This document shows, piece after piece, positions 32,923 through 40,969 of a stretch of 64,000 nucleotides of DNA. The DNA comes from CAYMAI01 sp964388445 (GTDB lineage: Bacteria > 4484-113 > JAGGVC01). The position numbers and the translations under genes were made by a program. The notes below the pieces were generated by a model that saw only the letters and a program-made list of their open reading frames with translations, did no database searches and had not been told where the DNA came from. Positions within the stretch are counted from its first letter, which is position 1, and each line of letters starts with the position of its first letter. The DNA lies in NCBI GenBank assembly GCA_964388445.1, contig CAYMAI010000004.1:1-64000 (forward strand), in the 5' to 3' direction.

Positions 32923-32936
32923 CGGCATTATAGCCG
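32923..32936 (-). promoter_or_regulatory. -10 box flanked by perfect CGGC/GCCG arms
   Basis: Read leftward, CGGC-TATAAT-GCCG is a perfect inverted repeat with the -10 hexamer as its centre. The predicted +1 is near 32920, giving a 28-nt leader for the start at 32892. Confidence 0.5.
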
Positions 32937-33051
32937 AGATATAACCGAGATTGGGCAGCTTTCGCCGCCTGCGCAGGAAGGAAAACCCGCACCGGACTTG
33001 AATTTTGCGCGGCGGATTTTGAAAATTTCAGTATTCATGCACGCTCGCCGC

Positions 33052-33080
33052 TTGACAAGGCGCTCAGGGTTAGATAGAAT
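33052..33080 (+). promoter_or_regulatory. Strong promoter of the HU gene
   Basis: TTGACA (33052-33057), a 17-nt spacer and TAGAAT (33075-33080) predict +1 near 33087, with GGAGG before the ATG at 33113. Confidence 0.85.
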
Positions 33081-33112
33081 GTGCTTTACCTTTATTGCTT
33101 TCGGAGGAAAGT

Positions 33113-33418
33113 ATGGCAGCAGCTAAGGAAACGTCTGTGGGCAAGACCGAGCTTATCGAAGCGGTCGCCAAGTCTACGGGCCTCGAGAAGACGAAGGTCA
33201 AGTCGGTCCTCGACGCGACCCTCGACGCTATCGAAAAGACCCTGAAGAAGGGCAACAAGGTCCAGCTTACCGGCTTCGGCAACTTCTCGGTTGCGAAGCG
33301 CAACAAGCGTTCGGGCGTCAACCCCAAGACCGGCGAGAAAATCACCATCGCGGCTCGCAAGGTTCCCAAGTTCACCCCCGGCAAGGCTCTCAAAGACGCC
33401 ATCCATCCCGCAAAGTAG
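33113..33418 (+). CDS. HU-family DNA-binding protein
   Basis: The protein has 101 residues, slightly longer than the usual 90. It starts at 33113 behind GGAGGAAAGT. It carries the HU signature GFGNFSVAKRNKRSGVNPKT (about 59-78), which forms the DNA-binding arms, with KTELIEAVAKSTGL as the first helix. As a homodimer it should bend and compact DNA in the nucleoid. It has a strong promoter, strong ribosome site, favoured codons and a perfect terminator, all of which indicate high expression. IHF identity is less likely because only one gene is seen and the arm lacks IHF hallmarks. Confidence 0.95.
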   Translation: MAAAKETSVGKTELIEAVAKSTGLEKTKVKSVLDATLDAIEKTLKKGNKVQLTGFGNFSVAKRNKRSGVNPKTGEKITIAARKVPKFTPGKALKDAIHPAK

Positions 33419-33451
33419 CAGTCGGTTCTGCACAACTTTCGCGCTGAACAG

Positions 33452-33489
33452 ACGGCCCGGCCACTCCGCCGGGCCGTTTATTTTATTTT
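33452..33489 (+). terminator. Rho-independent terminator after HU
   Basis: ACGGCCCGGC (33452-33461) pairs perfectly over 10 bp with GCCGGGCCGT (33468-33477) around a 6-nt loop. It is followed by TTTATTTTATTTT. Confidence 0.95.
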
Positions 33490-33555
33490 GCACTTCGCAT
33501 CCCCCGCTTTGCGCGCTCGCTTCGCACGCGCGCACATTCGCGGCCGTGCGATTCA

Positions 33556-33584
33556 TTGACACAGCGGATTGGCGCGGATATAAT
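33556..33584 (+). promoter_or_regulatory. Perfect consensus promoter
   Basis: TTGACA (33556-33561), exactly 17 nt and TATAAT (33579-33584) match the sigma-70 consensus at all 12 positions. The predicted +1 is near 33591. It drives the DnaJ-pentapeptide gene. A weak CAGGG lies 5 nt before the ATG. Confidence 0.92.
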
Positions 33585-33617
33585 GAGACCGATTTTCTAC
33601 AGGCAAGCAGGGTTTAA

Positions 33618-34613
33618 ATGCTCAATTACTATCAGCTGCTCGGAGTAAAACCGAACGCGTCGCCGGACGAAATCAAACGCGCGTACCACAAGCTAATGCG
33701 CAAGTATCATCCCGACACGAGCGATTTACCGAGGGAAGAAGCCACCCAAAAATCTTCCGAAATCAACCAGGCTTACCGGACGCTTTCGGATTCGAAAAAG
33801 CGGCAGGACTACGACAACCTATTGAAGCTTCGCGGAGACAAATTCGAAACCTTCAAAACAGACCCGCAGCCCGGCGAACCCAAAATCGGAAAAGACCCCG
33901 GCGGCCCGCAGTCGCCAGCTCCATGGGCGTCCGAAGAGGGCGTACGCAAAAGAACTTCGGACACGAGTTTCGGCGACGAGGAGTTTATGTCGAAGCTGAA
34001 AGACCGGGGAGAATTCAAGCGGCTGATCGACAAGTATTATGCCGTTCACAACACGCGCATCCGGCTGAACTGGGCAAATGCGCCCGTGAAAAATCATTTG
34101 GGACGCAAAGCGCAAGGAGCGGATTCCAAAGTCGGCGTGGATATCGACACACTCGAGCTGTACGAAGTCGAGCTAAGCGGAAGCGATTGGAGCGGCGTCG
34201 TGGCCGAAAGAATCGCCCTAAGGCAGTGCAACCTAAAAGGCGCGAATTTTCAGGACGCTTTCATAACCGAATGCGAGTTCACGCAGTGCGATTTTACCGG
34301 CGCGAACTTTTCCGGCGCTTTTTTTCAAAATTCTCGCAAAATACAGAATTGCAATTTCATGAGCGCCCATTTCGACCGGGTAACTTTCCGCGGACAAATA
34401 GTTATGATTCGCGGCTGCAACTTCAAAGGCGCAACAGCAAAGGGCGTGTCTTTCACCGACCTTTCCGGCAGGCCGAAGCCCGACTTAAAGGCTCAGGTTC
34501 TCTCGTGCCTCAAAGAGCCGCATTGGAAAAACCAGAACATAGAAGAAATCGTCGCCCAAATCGAAGAAGCGAAAGGCGGCAAAAAGGGTTTTTGGCCATT
34601 CGGCAAACGCTGA
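33618..34613 (+). CDS. DnaJ domain fused to pentapeptide repeats
   Basis: The protein has 331 residues. Residues 1-70 form a J-domain (YYQLLGVKPNASPDEIKRAY) with an intact HPD (31-33), so it should stimulate an Hsp70. A Pro/Gly-rich linker (about 75-110) and a short helical region come next, then about 20 pentapeptide-type repeats (about 170-275: CNLKGANFQDAFITECEF, CDFTGANFSGAFFQN) that would form a right-handed beta-helix. A short C-terminal helix and a basic tail (GFWPFGKR) close it. Canonical DnaJ zinc and substrate domains are absent, so the beta-helix probably selects the client. It has the best promoter in the window. No Hsp70 gene is nearby. Confidence 0.88.
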   Translation: MLNYYQLLGVKPNASPDEIKRAYHKLMRKYHPDTSDLPREEATQKSSEINQAYRTLSDSKKRQDYDNLLKLRGDKFETFKTDPQPGEPKIGKDPGGPQSPAPWASEEGVRKRTSDTSFGDEEFMSKLKDRGEFKRLIDKYYAVHNTRIRLNWANAPVKNHLGRKAQGADSKVGVDIDTLELYEVELSGSDWSGVVAERIALRQCNLKGANFQDAFITECEFTQCDFTGANFSGAFFQNSRKIQNCNFMSAHFDRVTFRGQIVMIRGCNFKGATAKGVSFTDLSGRPKPDLKAQVLSCLKEPHWKNQNIEEIVAQIEEAKGGKKGFWPFGKR

Positions 34614-34663
34614 TAGTCGCGTAACAACGGCGCGTTTCGCCGCATTCGTCCATGCCACCGCGC

Positions 34664-34669
34664 TATAAT
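34664..34669 (+). promoter_or_regulatory. -10 box TATAAT for a leaderless start
   Basis: TATAAT ends 9 nt before the ATG at 34678. Another in-frame ATG at 34672 lies upstream of the predicted +1 (34676) and so is unlikely to be used. No Shine-Dalgarno is present. Confidence 0.55.
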
Positions 34670-34677
34670 CGATGCGT

Positions 34678-36084
34678 ATGGAAAAGCCCGATTACCGCAC
34701 GGTGGAAGCCGAACTTGTCCGCAAGCTCGGCAAAGCCCGCGTTTCAAACTCGCCAGAGGACAAAATCACCCATTCGTACGACGCCAGCCGCCTGCGCGGA
34801 AAACCCGACCTCGTTTGCCGCCCGGAATCTCCCGAAGACGTCTCGGAAATCCTGAAAATCGCTTCGTTCCATGGCGCGCCGGTAATCGCACGCGGCGCGG
34901 CCAGCGGGCTTACTGGCGGCGCCGTTCCGGAAATCGGCGGCATCGTCGTGGATTTTCTGAGAATGAACCGCGTTCTGGATATAGACGAAATTTCCGGTTG
35001 CGCCACTGTTCAGCCCGGAGTGCTCGTGGACGATTTTCAGGCTGCGCTCGCGGCAAAAAAAATGTTTTACGCGCCCGACCCCGGCTCCAGCGCGTACGCC
35101 ACGATAGGCGGCAACATCGCGGAAAACGCGGGCGGAATGCGCGCTGTAAAGTACGGAGTGACGCGCGACCATGTGCTTGCGCTCAAATGCGTGCTGGCGG
35201 ACGGCAACATTATAGATACCGGCAGCCGTGCGCACAAATGCGTCGCGGGTTTCGACCTTACGCGGCTGTTGTGCGGAAGCGAAGGTGTGCTCGCGCTAAT
35301 CGTCGAGGCCGCAGTAAAAATTCTCCCGCTTCCGCCGCATCACTCCACGGTGCTCGCTCATTTCAAAACCGAGGAGGGCGCGCTCGAAGCTGCCGCCAAA
35401 GCGGCGAGCGAAGGCGTGCTTCCGCGCGCGCTGGAATTCATCGACCGAAAGTGCATCCAGGTATTGACGTCGCAAAACACCGCCGCTCCGCTCGGCAAAG
35501 ACGCGGGCGCGGTGATATTGGCGGAAACCGACGGGTTTTCGGCGGAAGCCGCGGCCGCCGAAATGGCGCTGGTCTGCGCCGCGCTGGAAAAGCACGGAGC
35601 GGATTACATCGTGAAGGCGAAAAATCCCGAAGATAGAGCTGCGATTTGGGGAGCGCGCAAAACGCTGGCGAGCGCGCTCTTTAACGTCGCACCGGTAAAG
35701 CTGAACGAGGATATTTGCGTGCCGCGCGCCGCGCTGCCCGTATTCGTGGAAAAATCCCGCGCGGAAGCCTCTAGGCGCTCGCTATTCCTTTGCAATTACG
35801 GCCACGTGGGCGACGGCAACCTGCACGCGACGATTATGCTGAAGGACTCGAATCCCGATTCGATCGCGCCAGCGGAAGAACTGGTGGAGTTCATTTTCAA
35901 ACTCGCATTGGAACTGGGCGGAACCATATCCGGCGAGCACGGAATCGGGATTACGAAAAGGAAATATCTAGGCTGGGAAATCGGAGAAACCGAAATGGAA
36001 CTTATGCGGGAAATTAAAAAGCTGTTCGACCCGAAGGGCATTTTGAACCCCGGCAAGCAATTTCCCGGCGGCGGTCTAGTATAA
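34678..36084 (+). CDS. FAD-linked oxidase, GlcD-like
   Basis: The protein has 468 residues from the ATG at 34678. It is an FAD-binding PCMH-type oxidase of the D-lactate/glycolate dehydrogenase family. The FAD pyrophosphate loop is RGAASGLTGGAVPEIGGIVV (about 76-95), with PGSSAYATIGGNIAENAGGM following. The C-terminal FAD-oxidase domain ends in NYGHVGDGNLHATI and GTISGEHGIGITKRKYLGWE, the substrate-side signature. The reaction is oxidation of a 2-hydroxy acid to a 2-oxo acid. The substrate (glycolate, lactate or another) cannot be told. No GlcE or GlcF partner is adjacent. The quinone-prenylating enzyme follows 43 nt later, and electrons may go to quinone. Confidence 0.9.
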   Translation: MEKPDYRTVEAELVRKLGKARVSNSPEDKITHSYDASRLRGKPDLVCRPESPEDVSEILKIASFHGAPVIARGAASGLTGGAVPEIGGIVVDFLRMNRVLDIDEISGCATVQPGVLVDDFQAALAAKKMFYAPDPGSSAYATIGGNIAENAGGMRAVKYGVTRDHVLALKCVLADGNIIDTGSRAHKCVAGFDLTRLLCGSEGVLALIVEAAVKILPLPPHHSTVLAHFKTEEGALEAAAKAASEGVLPRALEFIDRKCIQVLTSQNTAAPLGKDAGAVILAETDGFSAEAAAAEMALVCAALEKHGADYIVKAKNPEDRAAIWGARKTLASALFNVAPVKLNEDICVPRAALPVFVEKSRAEASRRSLFLCNYGHVGDGNLHATIMLKDSNPDSIAPAEELVEFIFKLALELGGTISGEHGIGITKRKYLGWEIGETEMELMREIKKLFDPKGILNPGKQFPGGGLV

Positions 36085-36085
36085 T
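36080..36085 (+). promoter_or_regulatory. -10 box before the prenyltransferase gene
   Basis: TATAAT overlaps the stop codon of the oxidase gene (36082-36084) and predicts +1 near 36092. The prenyltransferase gene may therefore be transcribed separately. It has AGGAG 6 nt before its ATG. Confidence 0.45.
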
Positions 36086-36127
36086 CGGCATTTTCAACAC
36101 CAATTCCGTATGAATTAGGAGCCGGAT

Positions 36128-37057
36128 ATGAGTGAAAAGTCTGTTGGCAGCGGAAAAAAAAGCCTTGCGGTTTGGCTGCAAGCCGGACGCGCATGGTCGT
36201 TTCCCGCATCGATGGTGTCGGTGTTTCTCGCCGGCGCGCTCGCGCTCTCTTACGAAGGCGATAAAAACTGGTGGCTGTTTCCGATAGTCATCCTATGCGC
36301 CTTCCTATATCACGCCGGAGCGAACATGCACTCGGACTACTTCGATTTCAAACGCGAAGTGGACAAAGATTACACATTCGGCAGCAGCGGCGTTCTGACG
36401 CGCGGAATGCTGACGCCGCGCGAGCTATATATCGGCGCTTGGATCGTCCTCGGAATCGCGTCGGCGCTTGGGCTTGTCCTCGTGTATTTTCACGGCTGGC
36501 CGATGCTGGCGCTAGGCGCGTTCGGACTTCTCGGCGGCTATTTTTACTGCGCTTCGCCGGTCGGCTACAAATATTACGCATTGGGCGACCTTGCCGTGTT
36601 TTTGTTTTTCGGCACGCTTATGGTCGTCGGCGCGTTCTTCGCGCTAACGGGCAATCTTTTTTATCTGCCCGCGTACATCGTTTCGATACCGGCGGGGCTT
36701 CTAATCGCAGGCATTCTTTCGGCGAACAACATTCGCGATATCAAGCACGACACCGAAGCGGGCGTGAAAACCCTCGAAAGCTCGGTCGGCCTTAAAGCCG
36801 GCGTCGGAATTTACGCGTTTTACATTATCGGCGCGTATTTAAGCGTGGTCGCGATGGCGCTTTTGCAGATCGTTCCGGTCTGGTCGCTCATCGTGTTCCT
36901 GTCTCTTCCGCTTGCGATAAAAAGCCTTAAAACGGTGGCGCAAAGCGACGTGAACGCGCCGGAGAAAATCGCGATGGCGGACGTGATGACCGCGCAGCTA
37001 CACACCGCTTTCGGCGCGCTTTTTACGATTTCGATTGCTTCCAAAGTAGTTTTTTGA
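36128..37057 (+). CDS. UbiA-family prenyltransferase, MenA-like
   Basis: The protein has 309 residues with eight to nine predicted membrane helices. The two Asp-rich motifs of UbiA enzymes are present: NMHSDYFDFKREVD (about 63-76) and NNIRDIKHDTEAG (about 201-213). FGSSGVLTRGMLTPREL follows the first, as in MenA (1,4-dihydroxy-2-naphthoate octaprenyltransferase). I infer menaquinone synthesis in the inner membrane, but a related aromatic prenyltransferase cannot be excluded because no other men gene is visible. Its stop codon abuts the stop of the convergent gene with no gap (37057/37058). Confidence 0.85.
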   Translation: MSEKSVGSGKKSLAVWLQAGRAWSFPASMVSVFLAGALALSYEGDKNWWLFPIVILCAFLYHAGANMHSDYFDFKREVDKDYTFGSSGVLTRGMLTPRELYIGAWIVLGIASALGLVLVYFHGWPMLALGAFGLLGGYFYCASPVGYKYYALGDLAVFLFFGTLMVVGAFFALTGNLFYLPAYIVSIPAGLLIAGILSANNIRDIKHDTEAGVKTLESSVGLKAGVGIYAFYIIGAYLSVVAMALLQIVPVWSLIVFLSLPLAIKSLKTVAQSDVNAPEKIAMADVMTAQLHTAFGALFTISIASKVVF

Positions 37058-37642
37058 CTACACATATCTTAAGCGAAGCAAGCTTTCCGCCCAAGGAACA
37101 TAACTGTCACTTTTTGCCAAACGTCCATGGTCCGGAATGAGTTTTGCCGTGCGCGGCTTAGTGACTTTTTGATCCAGTTCCTTTAAGGCAAATTGCTCGA
37201 TCCTAATTGATATGCTTGCACGGAAAAGAAAGTAAAGGAATCCCGGCCAATTTGCAATTGCCATATGCCTAACCATTATCATTGCGGCCAAAATGACGAT
37301 TCGCTGAAAAGACATCGGCAGCTGCCGAAAACGCTCTTCCCCACTAGTAGATTTGGGCAACTTATGTCTATCTGCCATTAGAGCTAGTAATACGAGTTGG
37401 TTCGTTATTGGGAATTTTAAAATCCAGTTAATAAGATTTTGAATCTCCAAAAACTGACTGCGAATTGCGGATTTGGCGCTTTCCTCATCGCATTGCCCAA
37501 TCTCTCGAATAAACGCGAAACGTGCTTCATCGCGAAGCCTAAAAAGCTCATAGCGAAAGTCCCTTATTCGAATTAAGTTATCAGTAACCATTATCAAAAT
37601 AGTTACTGCAATAATAAAAGCAATAAATGCCATTGCAATCAT
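37058..37642 (-). CDS. Membrane protein of unknown function (pair, second gene)
   Basis: The protein has 194 residues. It begins with a strong membrane helix (AFIIAVTILIMVTDNLI) and has a charged helical region (FRYELFRLRDEARFAFIREI), then further hydrophobic stretches (FQRIVILAAMIMVRHMAIAN). The start overlaps the stop of the upstream gene as ATGA (37639-37642), with GGAGG 7 nt ahead, so the two are translated together. AT-rich codons set it apart from the flanking prenyltransferase and CPBP genes, which suggests acquisition. No family is recognised. Confidence 0.7.
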   Translation of the reverse strand: MIAMAFIAFIIAVTILIMVTDNLIRIRDFRYELFRLRDEARFAFIREIGQCDEESAKSAIRSQFLEIQNLINWILKFPITNQLVLLALMADRHKLPKSTSGEERFRQLPMSFQRIVILAAMIMVRHMAIANWPGFLYFLFRASISIRIEQFALKELDQKVTKPRTAKLIPDHGRLAKSDSYVPWAESLLRLRYV

Positions 37643-38082
37643 CGCTCATCCTCCTTGGCATTTCGAGCAGGGGGCCTACTCTGCCCCTTTATAGACGATG
37701 GTTTATCTCCAAAGTTCAATGCCAGCTGCTGTTGAAGCAAATCCCGCTCTGCCGCGACCCGGTCAATTTCAGGACTCTTTCCGGCCTTAATCCCATAAAC
37801 GAATGAAACACAACCGACAAATCCGCAAACCAAGATGCGGACTACATGCCAACTATCTCTAAGGTTCTCAACATAAGGCTCGATAGGCGAAACCTCACTT
37901 CTCAGCAGATAACTAATATCGAAAATGAAAAGTACTAAGAAAATTATAAAGCCAAGAAGCGAAAAGCAACCAAGAACGATCAGAAATGGCGCCAAGCAGC
38001 CTGCCCTGCCTTCACGGTGCGGACTAAAGAAGTTTCTATCCACAAATTCCCAAAAACCAGTTTTGAAGCCTTCGACCACCAT
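37639..38082 (-). CDS. Membrane protein of unknown function (pair, first gene)
   Basis: The protein has 147 residues with two membrane helices (about 33-52, LIVLGCFSLLGFIIFLVLFI, and about 80-97). A cytoplasmic tail follows that may be coiled (DRVAAERDLLQQQLALNFG). It is the first gene of an AT-rich leftward pair. The ATG at 38082 is only 6 nt after TATAAT (38088-38093) and has no Shine-Dalgarno, fitting a leaderless mRNA. The next codon (GTG, 38079) could also serve. The role is unknown. The pairing and base composition suggest a mobile accessory unit. Confidence 0.65.
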   Translation of the reverse strand: MVVEGFKTGFWEFVDRNFFSPHREGRAGCLAPFLIVLGCFSLLGFIIFLVLFIFDISYLLRSEVSPIEPYVENLRDSWHVVRILVCGFVGCVSFVYGIKAGKSPEIDRVAAERDLLQQQLALNFGDKPSSIKGQSRPPARNAKEDER

Positions 38083-38087
38083 GTTGA

Positions 38088-38093
38088 ATTATA
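38088..38093 (-). promoter_or_regulatory. -10 box TATAAT for a leaderless start
   Basis: A leftward TATAAT ends 6 nt before the ATG at 38082. No ribosome site lies between. Confidence 0.5.
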
Positions 38094-38143
38094 GCATTAC
38101 TCGAGTTTTCATTTGCAAACTGGATTCCGCATGTTCCGTATAG

Positions 38144-38149
38144 TAGAAT
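38144..38149 (+). promoter_or_regulatory. -10-like box TAGAAT for a leaderless start
   Basis: TAGAAT ends 8 nt before the ATG at 38157, and an overlapping TATAGT ends at 38144. No Shine-Dalgarno is present. Confidence 0.4.
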
Positions 38150-38156
38150 CCAATCG

Positions 38157-38792
38157 ATGGTAACGCTGATAATGCTCGCGCTTGCGTTCTGGTTCGTGAT
38201 GTTTTCGCCGTGGACGGCGCCTCACGTCAATTTCTGGGCGGTGATGTTTGCCGCAACCGGAACGCTGGCATCCAGCGCGCTTATTTTGGGCAAAGGTAAA
38301 CATGGCGACAGGTACAAGTTCAGGCCGTCGTACATCTTAATCGGCGCAGTTTCCGCTGCGGCGCTATACGCGGTTTTCTTTGCCGGAAACGTGGCGGCGA
38401 GAGCGATACTCGACTTTTCCGGCAGCCAAATCGAAAACATATACTCGACACGCGCACAGGCATCGCCGCTTACCATCGGCCTGCTGCTGTTTTTCTGGGT
38501 CGCGCCGGCGGAAGAAATCTTTTGGCGCGGCTTCATCCAACACAGGCTTGCCGCTCACTTTCCGAAAACGTTCCCGGTTGCGCCGCAGTTCGCGGCGTTT
38601 CTCGCGACCGCGATGATTTACGCCGTAGTACATATTTGGGGCTTCAACCTGATGCTTTTCGGCGCTTCTCTCGTTTGCGGATTGTTTTGGGGGGCGATGT
38701 ATTTTTACTACAAGAACGTCTGGCCCGGCCTTATCAGCCATGCCGTCTGGGACGTGGCGATTTTCGTAATTTGGCCGGTCGGGGCAGGCTGA
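38157..38792 (+). CDS. CPBP-family intramembrane metalloprotease
   Basis: The protein has 211 residues with six to seven membrane helices. The CPBP (CAAX protease/bacteriocin-processing) motifs are present: EEIFWR (Glu119-Glu120-x3-Arg124), AVVHIWGFN (His159) and LISHAVWD (His195). These residues form the glutamate-activated water site of Rce1-type proteases. Substrates of bacterial members are mostly unknown. Some give immunity to or process bacteriocins. The start is ATG at 38157 without a ribosome site. The zinc-type dehydrogenase follows 20 nt later on the same strand and is probably co-transcribed. Confidence 0.85.
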   Translation: MVTLIMLALAFWFVMFSPWTAPHVNFWAVMFAATGTLASSALILGKGKHGDRYKFRPSYILIGAVSAAALYAVFFAGNVAARAILDFSGSQIENIYSTRAQASPLTIGLLLFFWVAPAEEIFWRGFIQHRLAAHFPKTFPVAPQFAAFLATAMIYAVVHIWGFNLMLFGASLVCGLFWGAMYFYYKNVWPGLISHAVWDVAIFVIWPVGAG

Positions 38793-38812
38793 TTCCATAT
38801 ACGGGGTGAAAT

Positions 38813-39841
38813 ATGAAAGCAGTATTGTTCGAAAAACACGGCGGACGCGACGCCCTCGAATTCCGTACGGACGCCGCAGTACCGTCTCCAGGTCCCGGCG
38901 AAGCGCTCGTCAAGGTCGAAGCGACCAGCCTCAACCGCGTCGACACCGTAATCAGGGCGGGATATCCGGGGCTGTCGCTCCCGCTGCCGCATATTCCCGG
39001 CGGGGACGTCGCGGGCGTCGTGGAATCTCTCGGCGATGGCGCGGACGCGTCGCTCGCGGGAAAACGCGTCGTGGCATATCCGCTCGTCGCCTGCGGACAG
39101 TGCGCGCTCTGCGCCGAAGGCAAGTCCAATCTGTGCCTGAACTGGCAGTTTATCGGGATGCATACTCAGGGCGGCTATGCCGAATACGCGGCCGTTCCTG
39201 CGGGAAACCTCTTCGAAATACCCGACGGCGTTTCGTTCGAGGAAGCCGCGTGCCTTCCCGTAGCGGGAATGACCGCGTATCACGCGCTCGAAACCGTGGG
39301 CGGAATCGAACCGGGAATGACCGCGCTTGTCTGGGGCGCGTCGGGCGGACTCGGCACGTTCGCGGTGCAAATCGCGAAAACCAAAGGCGCGAAAGTAATC
39401 GCGGTTTGCAGCACGGGCGAAAAAGCCCGCACGCTAGGGCTAATCGGCGCTGACAAAGTGATTTTGCGCACCGAATCGGACGTTGCGGAAGAAGTCCGGA
39501 AATTCGCGCCGGCGGGAGTCGACCTTGCCATCGATTTCGTCGGGCCGGCCACGTTCGACACCACGCTTAAGCTGTTGAAGCGCGGCGGGACGATGCTTAT
39601 TTGCGGAATACTTACGGGAAGGGAAACGAACTTCCACATGCACTACGCCTATCTCAACCATTTGAGCGTACGCGGCCTATATCTCGGAACGCGGGACGAC
39701 TTCAAAGCCGTTCTCGATATGGCCGGCGCCGGCGCGATAAAGCCGCACATTTTCACGTCGCTGCCGCTGGCCGAAGCCGCCGAAGCTCACCGTCTGATGG
39801 AAGAAGGCGTTCTAATCGGAAAAGTGGTTATCAAGCCCTGA
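38813..39841 (+). CDS. Zinc-containing alcohol dehydrogenase / quinone oxidoreductase family
   Basis: The protein has 342 residues. It is an NAD(P)-dependent medium-chain dehydrogenase of the cytoplasm. The structural zinc loop has four cysteines (CGQCALCAEGKSNLC, about 97-111). The Rossmann motif is LVWGASGGLGTFAVQIAKTK (about 171-190). The GroES-like N-domain holds the quinone-oxidoreductase-type start MKAVLFEKHGGRDALEF. The substrate cannot be assigned. GGGGTGA precedes the ATG. Its 3' end overlaps the convergent gene by 30 nt. Confidence 0.9.
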   Translation: MKAVLFEKHGGRDALEFRTDAAVPSPGPGEALVKVEATSLNRVDTVIRAGYPGLSLPLPHIPGGDVAGVVESLGDGADASLAGKRVVAYPLVACGQCALCAEGKSNLCLNWQFIGMHTQGGYAEYAAVPAGNLFEIPDGVSFEEAACLPVAGMTAYHALETVGGIEPGMTALVWGASGGLGTFAVQIAKTKGAKVIAVCSTGEKARTLGLIGADKVILRTESDVAEEVRKFAPAGVDLAIDFVGPATFDTTLKLLKRGGTMLICGILTGRETNFHMHYAYLNHLSVRGLYLGTRDDFKAVLDMAGAGAIKPHIFTSLPLAEAAEAHRLMEEGVLIGKVVIKP

Positions 39842-40945
39842 TACCCGCTGCGGCTCGGCAGGCGGCGGCGCTTCGCCTTCGCCCTCGCTTCCGCTTCCGT
39901 TTCCGCCCGCGCCTGTTTCCGTTTCGCCCGCGGGAGTAATTTTCGGCAGTTCCCGCACTTCCTGCCCCGGCTTGAAGTCGTCGGTTTCCGAGCCTTGGCG
40001 CTCGCTTTCGTATAGAACGACCATATTCGCCGCCGCGTATTGAATCAGCCTGTTCGGCTCGTCGAGTTCTACGAAGTAATGCTCGCGTATCCGCCCGCCG
40101 TCTCCGACGAAGCCGAAGTCGAAAACGAGATGCGCGCACTTGTATTTCTTGAAGTCCGCGCCTTTGACCTCGACGTCCTCTTCCCGCGTCACGCGCACCT
40201 GAAAGCTTTCTTCGAGCGTCGGGACGTTTATCGTAATAAGCCGCCATCCGCCAAGCTGGCTCAAATCTAGTTGGCGCGCTATCCAAATAAGCTGTTCGTT
40301 GTCGAAACTTTTCGGCGGATTGGGCAGCGCGTTGTGATAGAACACCTTGTCGCCTTCGTCGCGCACGAAATAGGAATCGTAATAATAATCCGCGGTGTAT
40401 TTCTTTTCCTGGTCGCCGAATTGATAGGTCATCCACATGAAAACCGGTTCGAGATTTTCTTTCCGGTACGCCATTCTGATAACCCGCTGCGGCGAAAACA
40501 TGTATTCCTTTTCGAGCACCACGAGCCGCCCGAACCGCAAATCGTCCGCCTCGAATTTGCGCACGATTAGCCTGCCGCGAAACTCGCGCTCCGCGTCGAA
40601 CACCTTATAGACGTACGTCCAATTCGGCAGACTTCTGCGCTTCAGAAACTCCACCCGCGCGTACGCCGCGTCGGCTTCCTTGTCTCCGCCAGCCATGTCC
40701 TGACGGGGCTGTGGCGCGATGCTGAGGTCGATCGGCGCCTCTTTCGGCTCGCCTTTTACTGGCGGCGCTTCCTCTTCGCCGGGTTCTTCGCCCTCGCCCG
40801 CGCCTTCGGCCTCGCCGTTTTCGGACTCCTCGCCTTGTGCATACGCGGCGCCGGCCGGCGAATTCGCGGCGCCGGAAATCTGCGCGCAGTATGTCGCGGC
40901 GAACGCCGCCATAATCAATAATACGTACAAAACGCTAAACTTCAT
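39812..40945 (-). CDS. Secreted protein with acidic linker
   Basis: The protein has 377 residues and starts at 40945 behind GAGGGG. A signal peptide (SVLYVLLIMAAFAATYCA) comes first, with a possible lipobox at Cys20. An acidic Glu/Gly/Pro-rich linker follows (about 38-75), then a beta-rich domain of about 250 residues (WTYVYKVFDAEREFRGRLIV, YYYDSYFVRDEGDKVFYHNA, HYFVELDEPNRLIQYAA). This domain resembles the general shape of DUF3108-type lipid-binding or LolA-like folds, but I am not sure of that. A second acidic/Gly tail follows (from about 335). The gene overlaps the dehydrogenase stop on the other strand. It lies 24 nt after the 96-residue gene and is probably in its operon. Confidence 0.75.
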   Translation of the reverse strand: MKFSVLYVLLIMAAFAATYCAQISGAANSPAGAAYAQGEESENGEAEGAGEGEEPGEEEAPPVKGEPKEAPIDLSIAPQPRQDMAGGDKEADAAYARVEFLKRRSLPNWTYVYKVFDAEREFRGRLIVRKFEADDLRFGRLVVLEKEYMFSPQRVIRMAYRKENLEPVFMWMTYQFGDQEKKYTADYYYDSYFVRDEGDKVFYHNALPNPPKSFDNEQLIWIARQLDLSQLGGWRLITINVPTLEESFQVRVTREEDVEVKGADFKKYKCAHLVFDFGFVGDGGRIREHYFVELDEPNRLIQYAAANMVVLYESERQGSETDDFKPGQEVRELPKITPAGETETGAGGNGSGSEGEGEAPPPAEPQRVSGLDNHFSD

Positions 40946-40969
40946 GTCGCCCCTCGTTTCAGGATGCGG

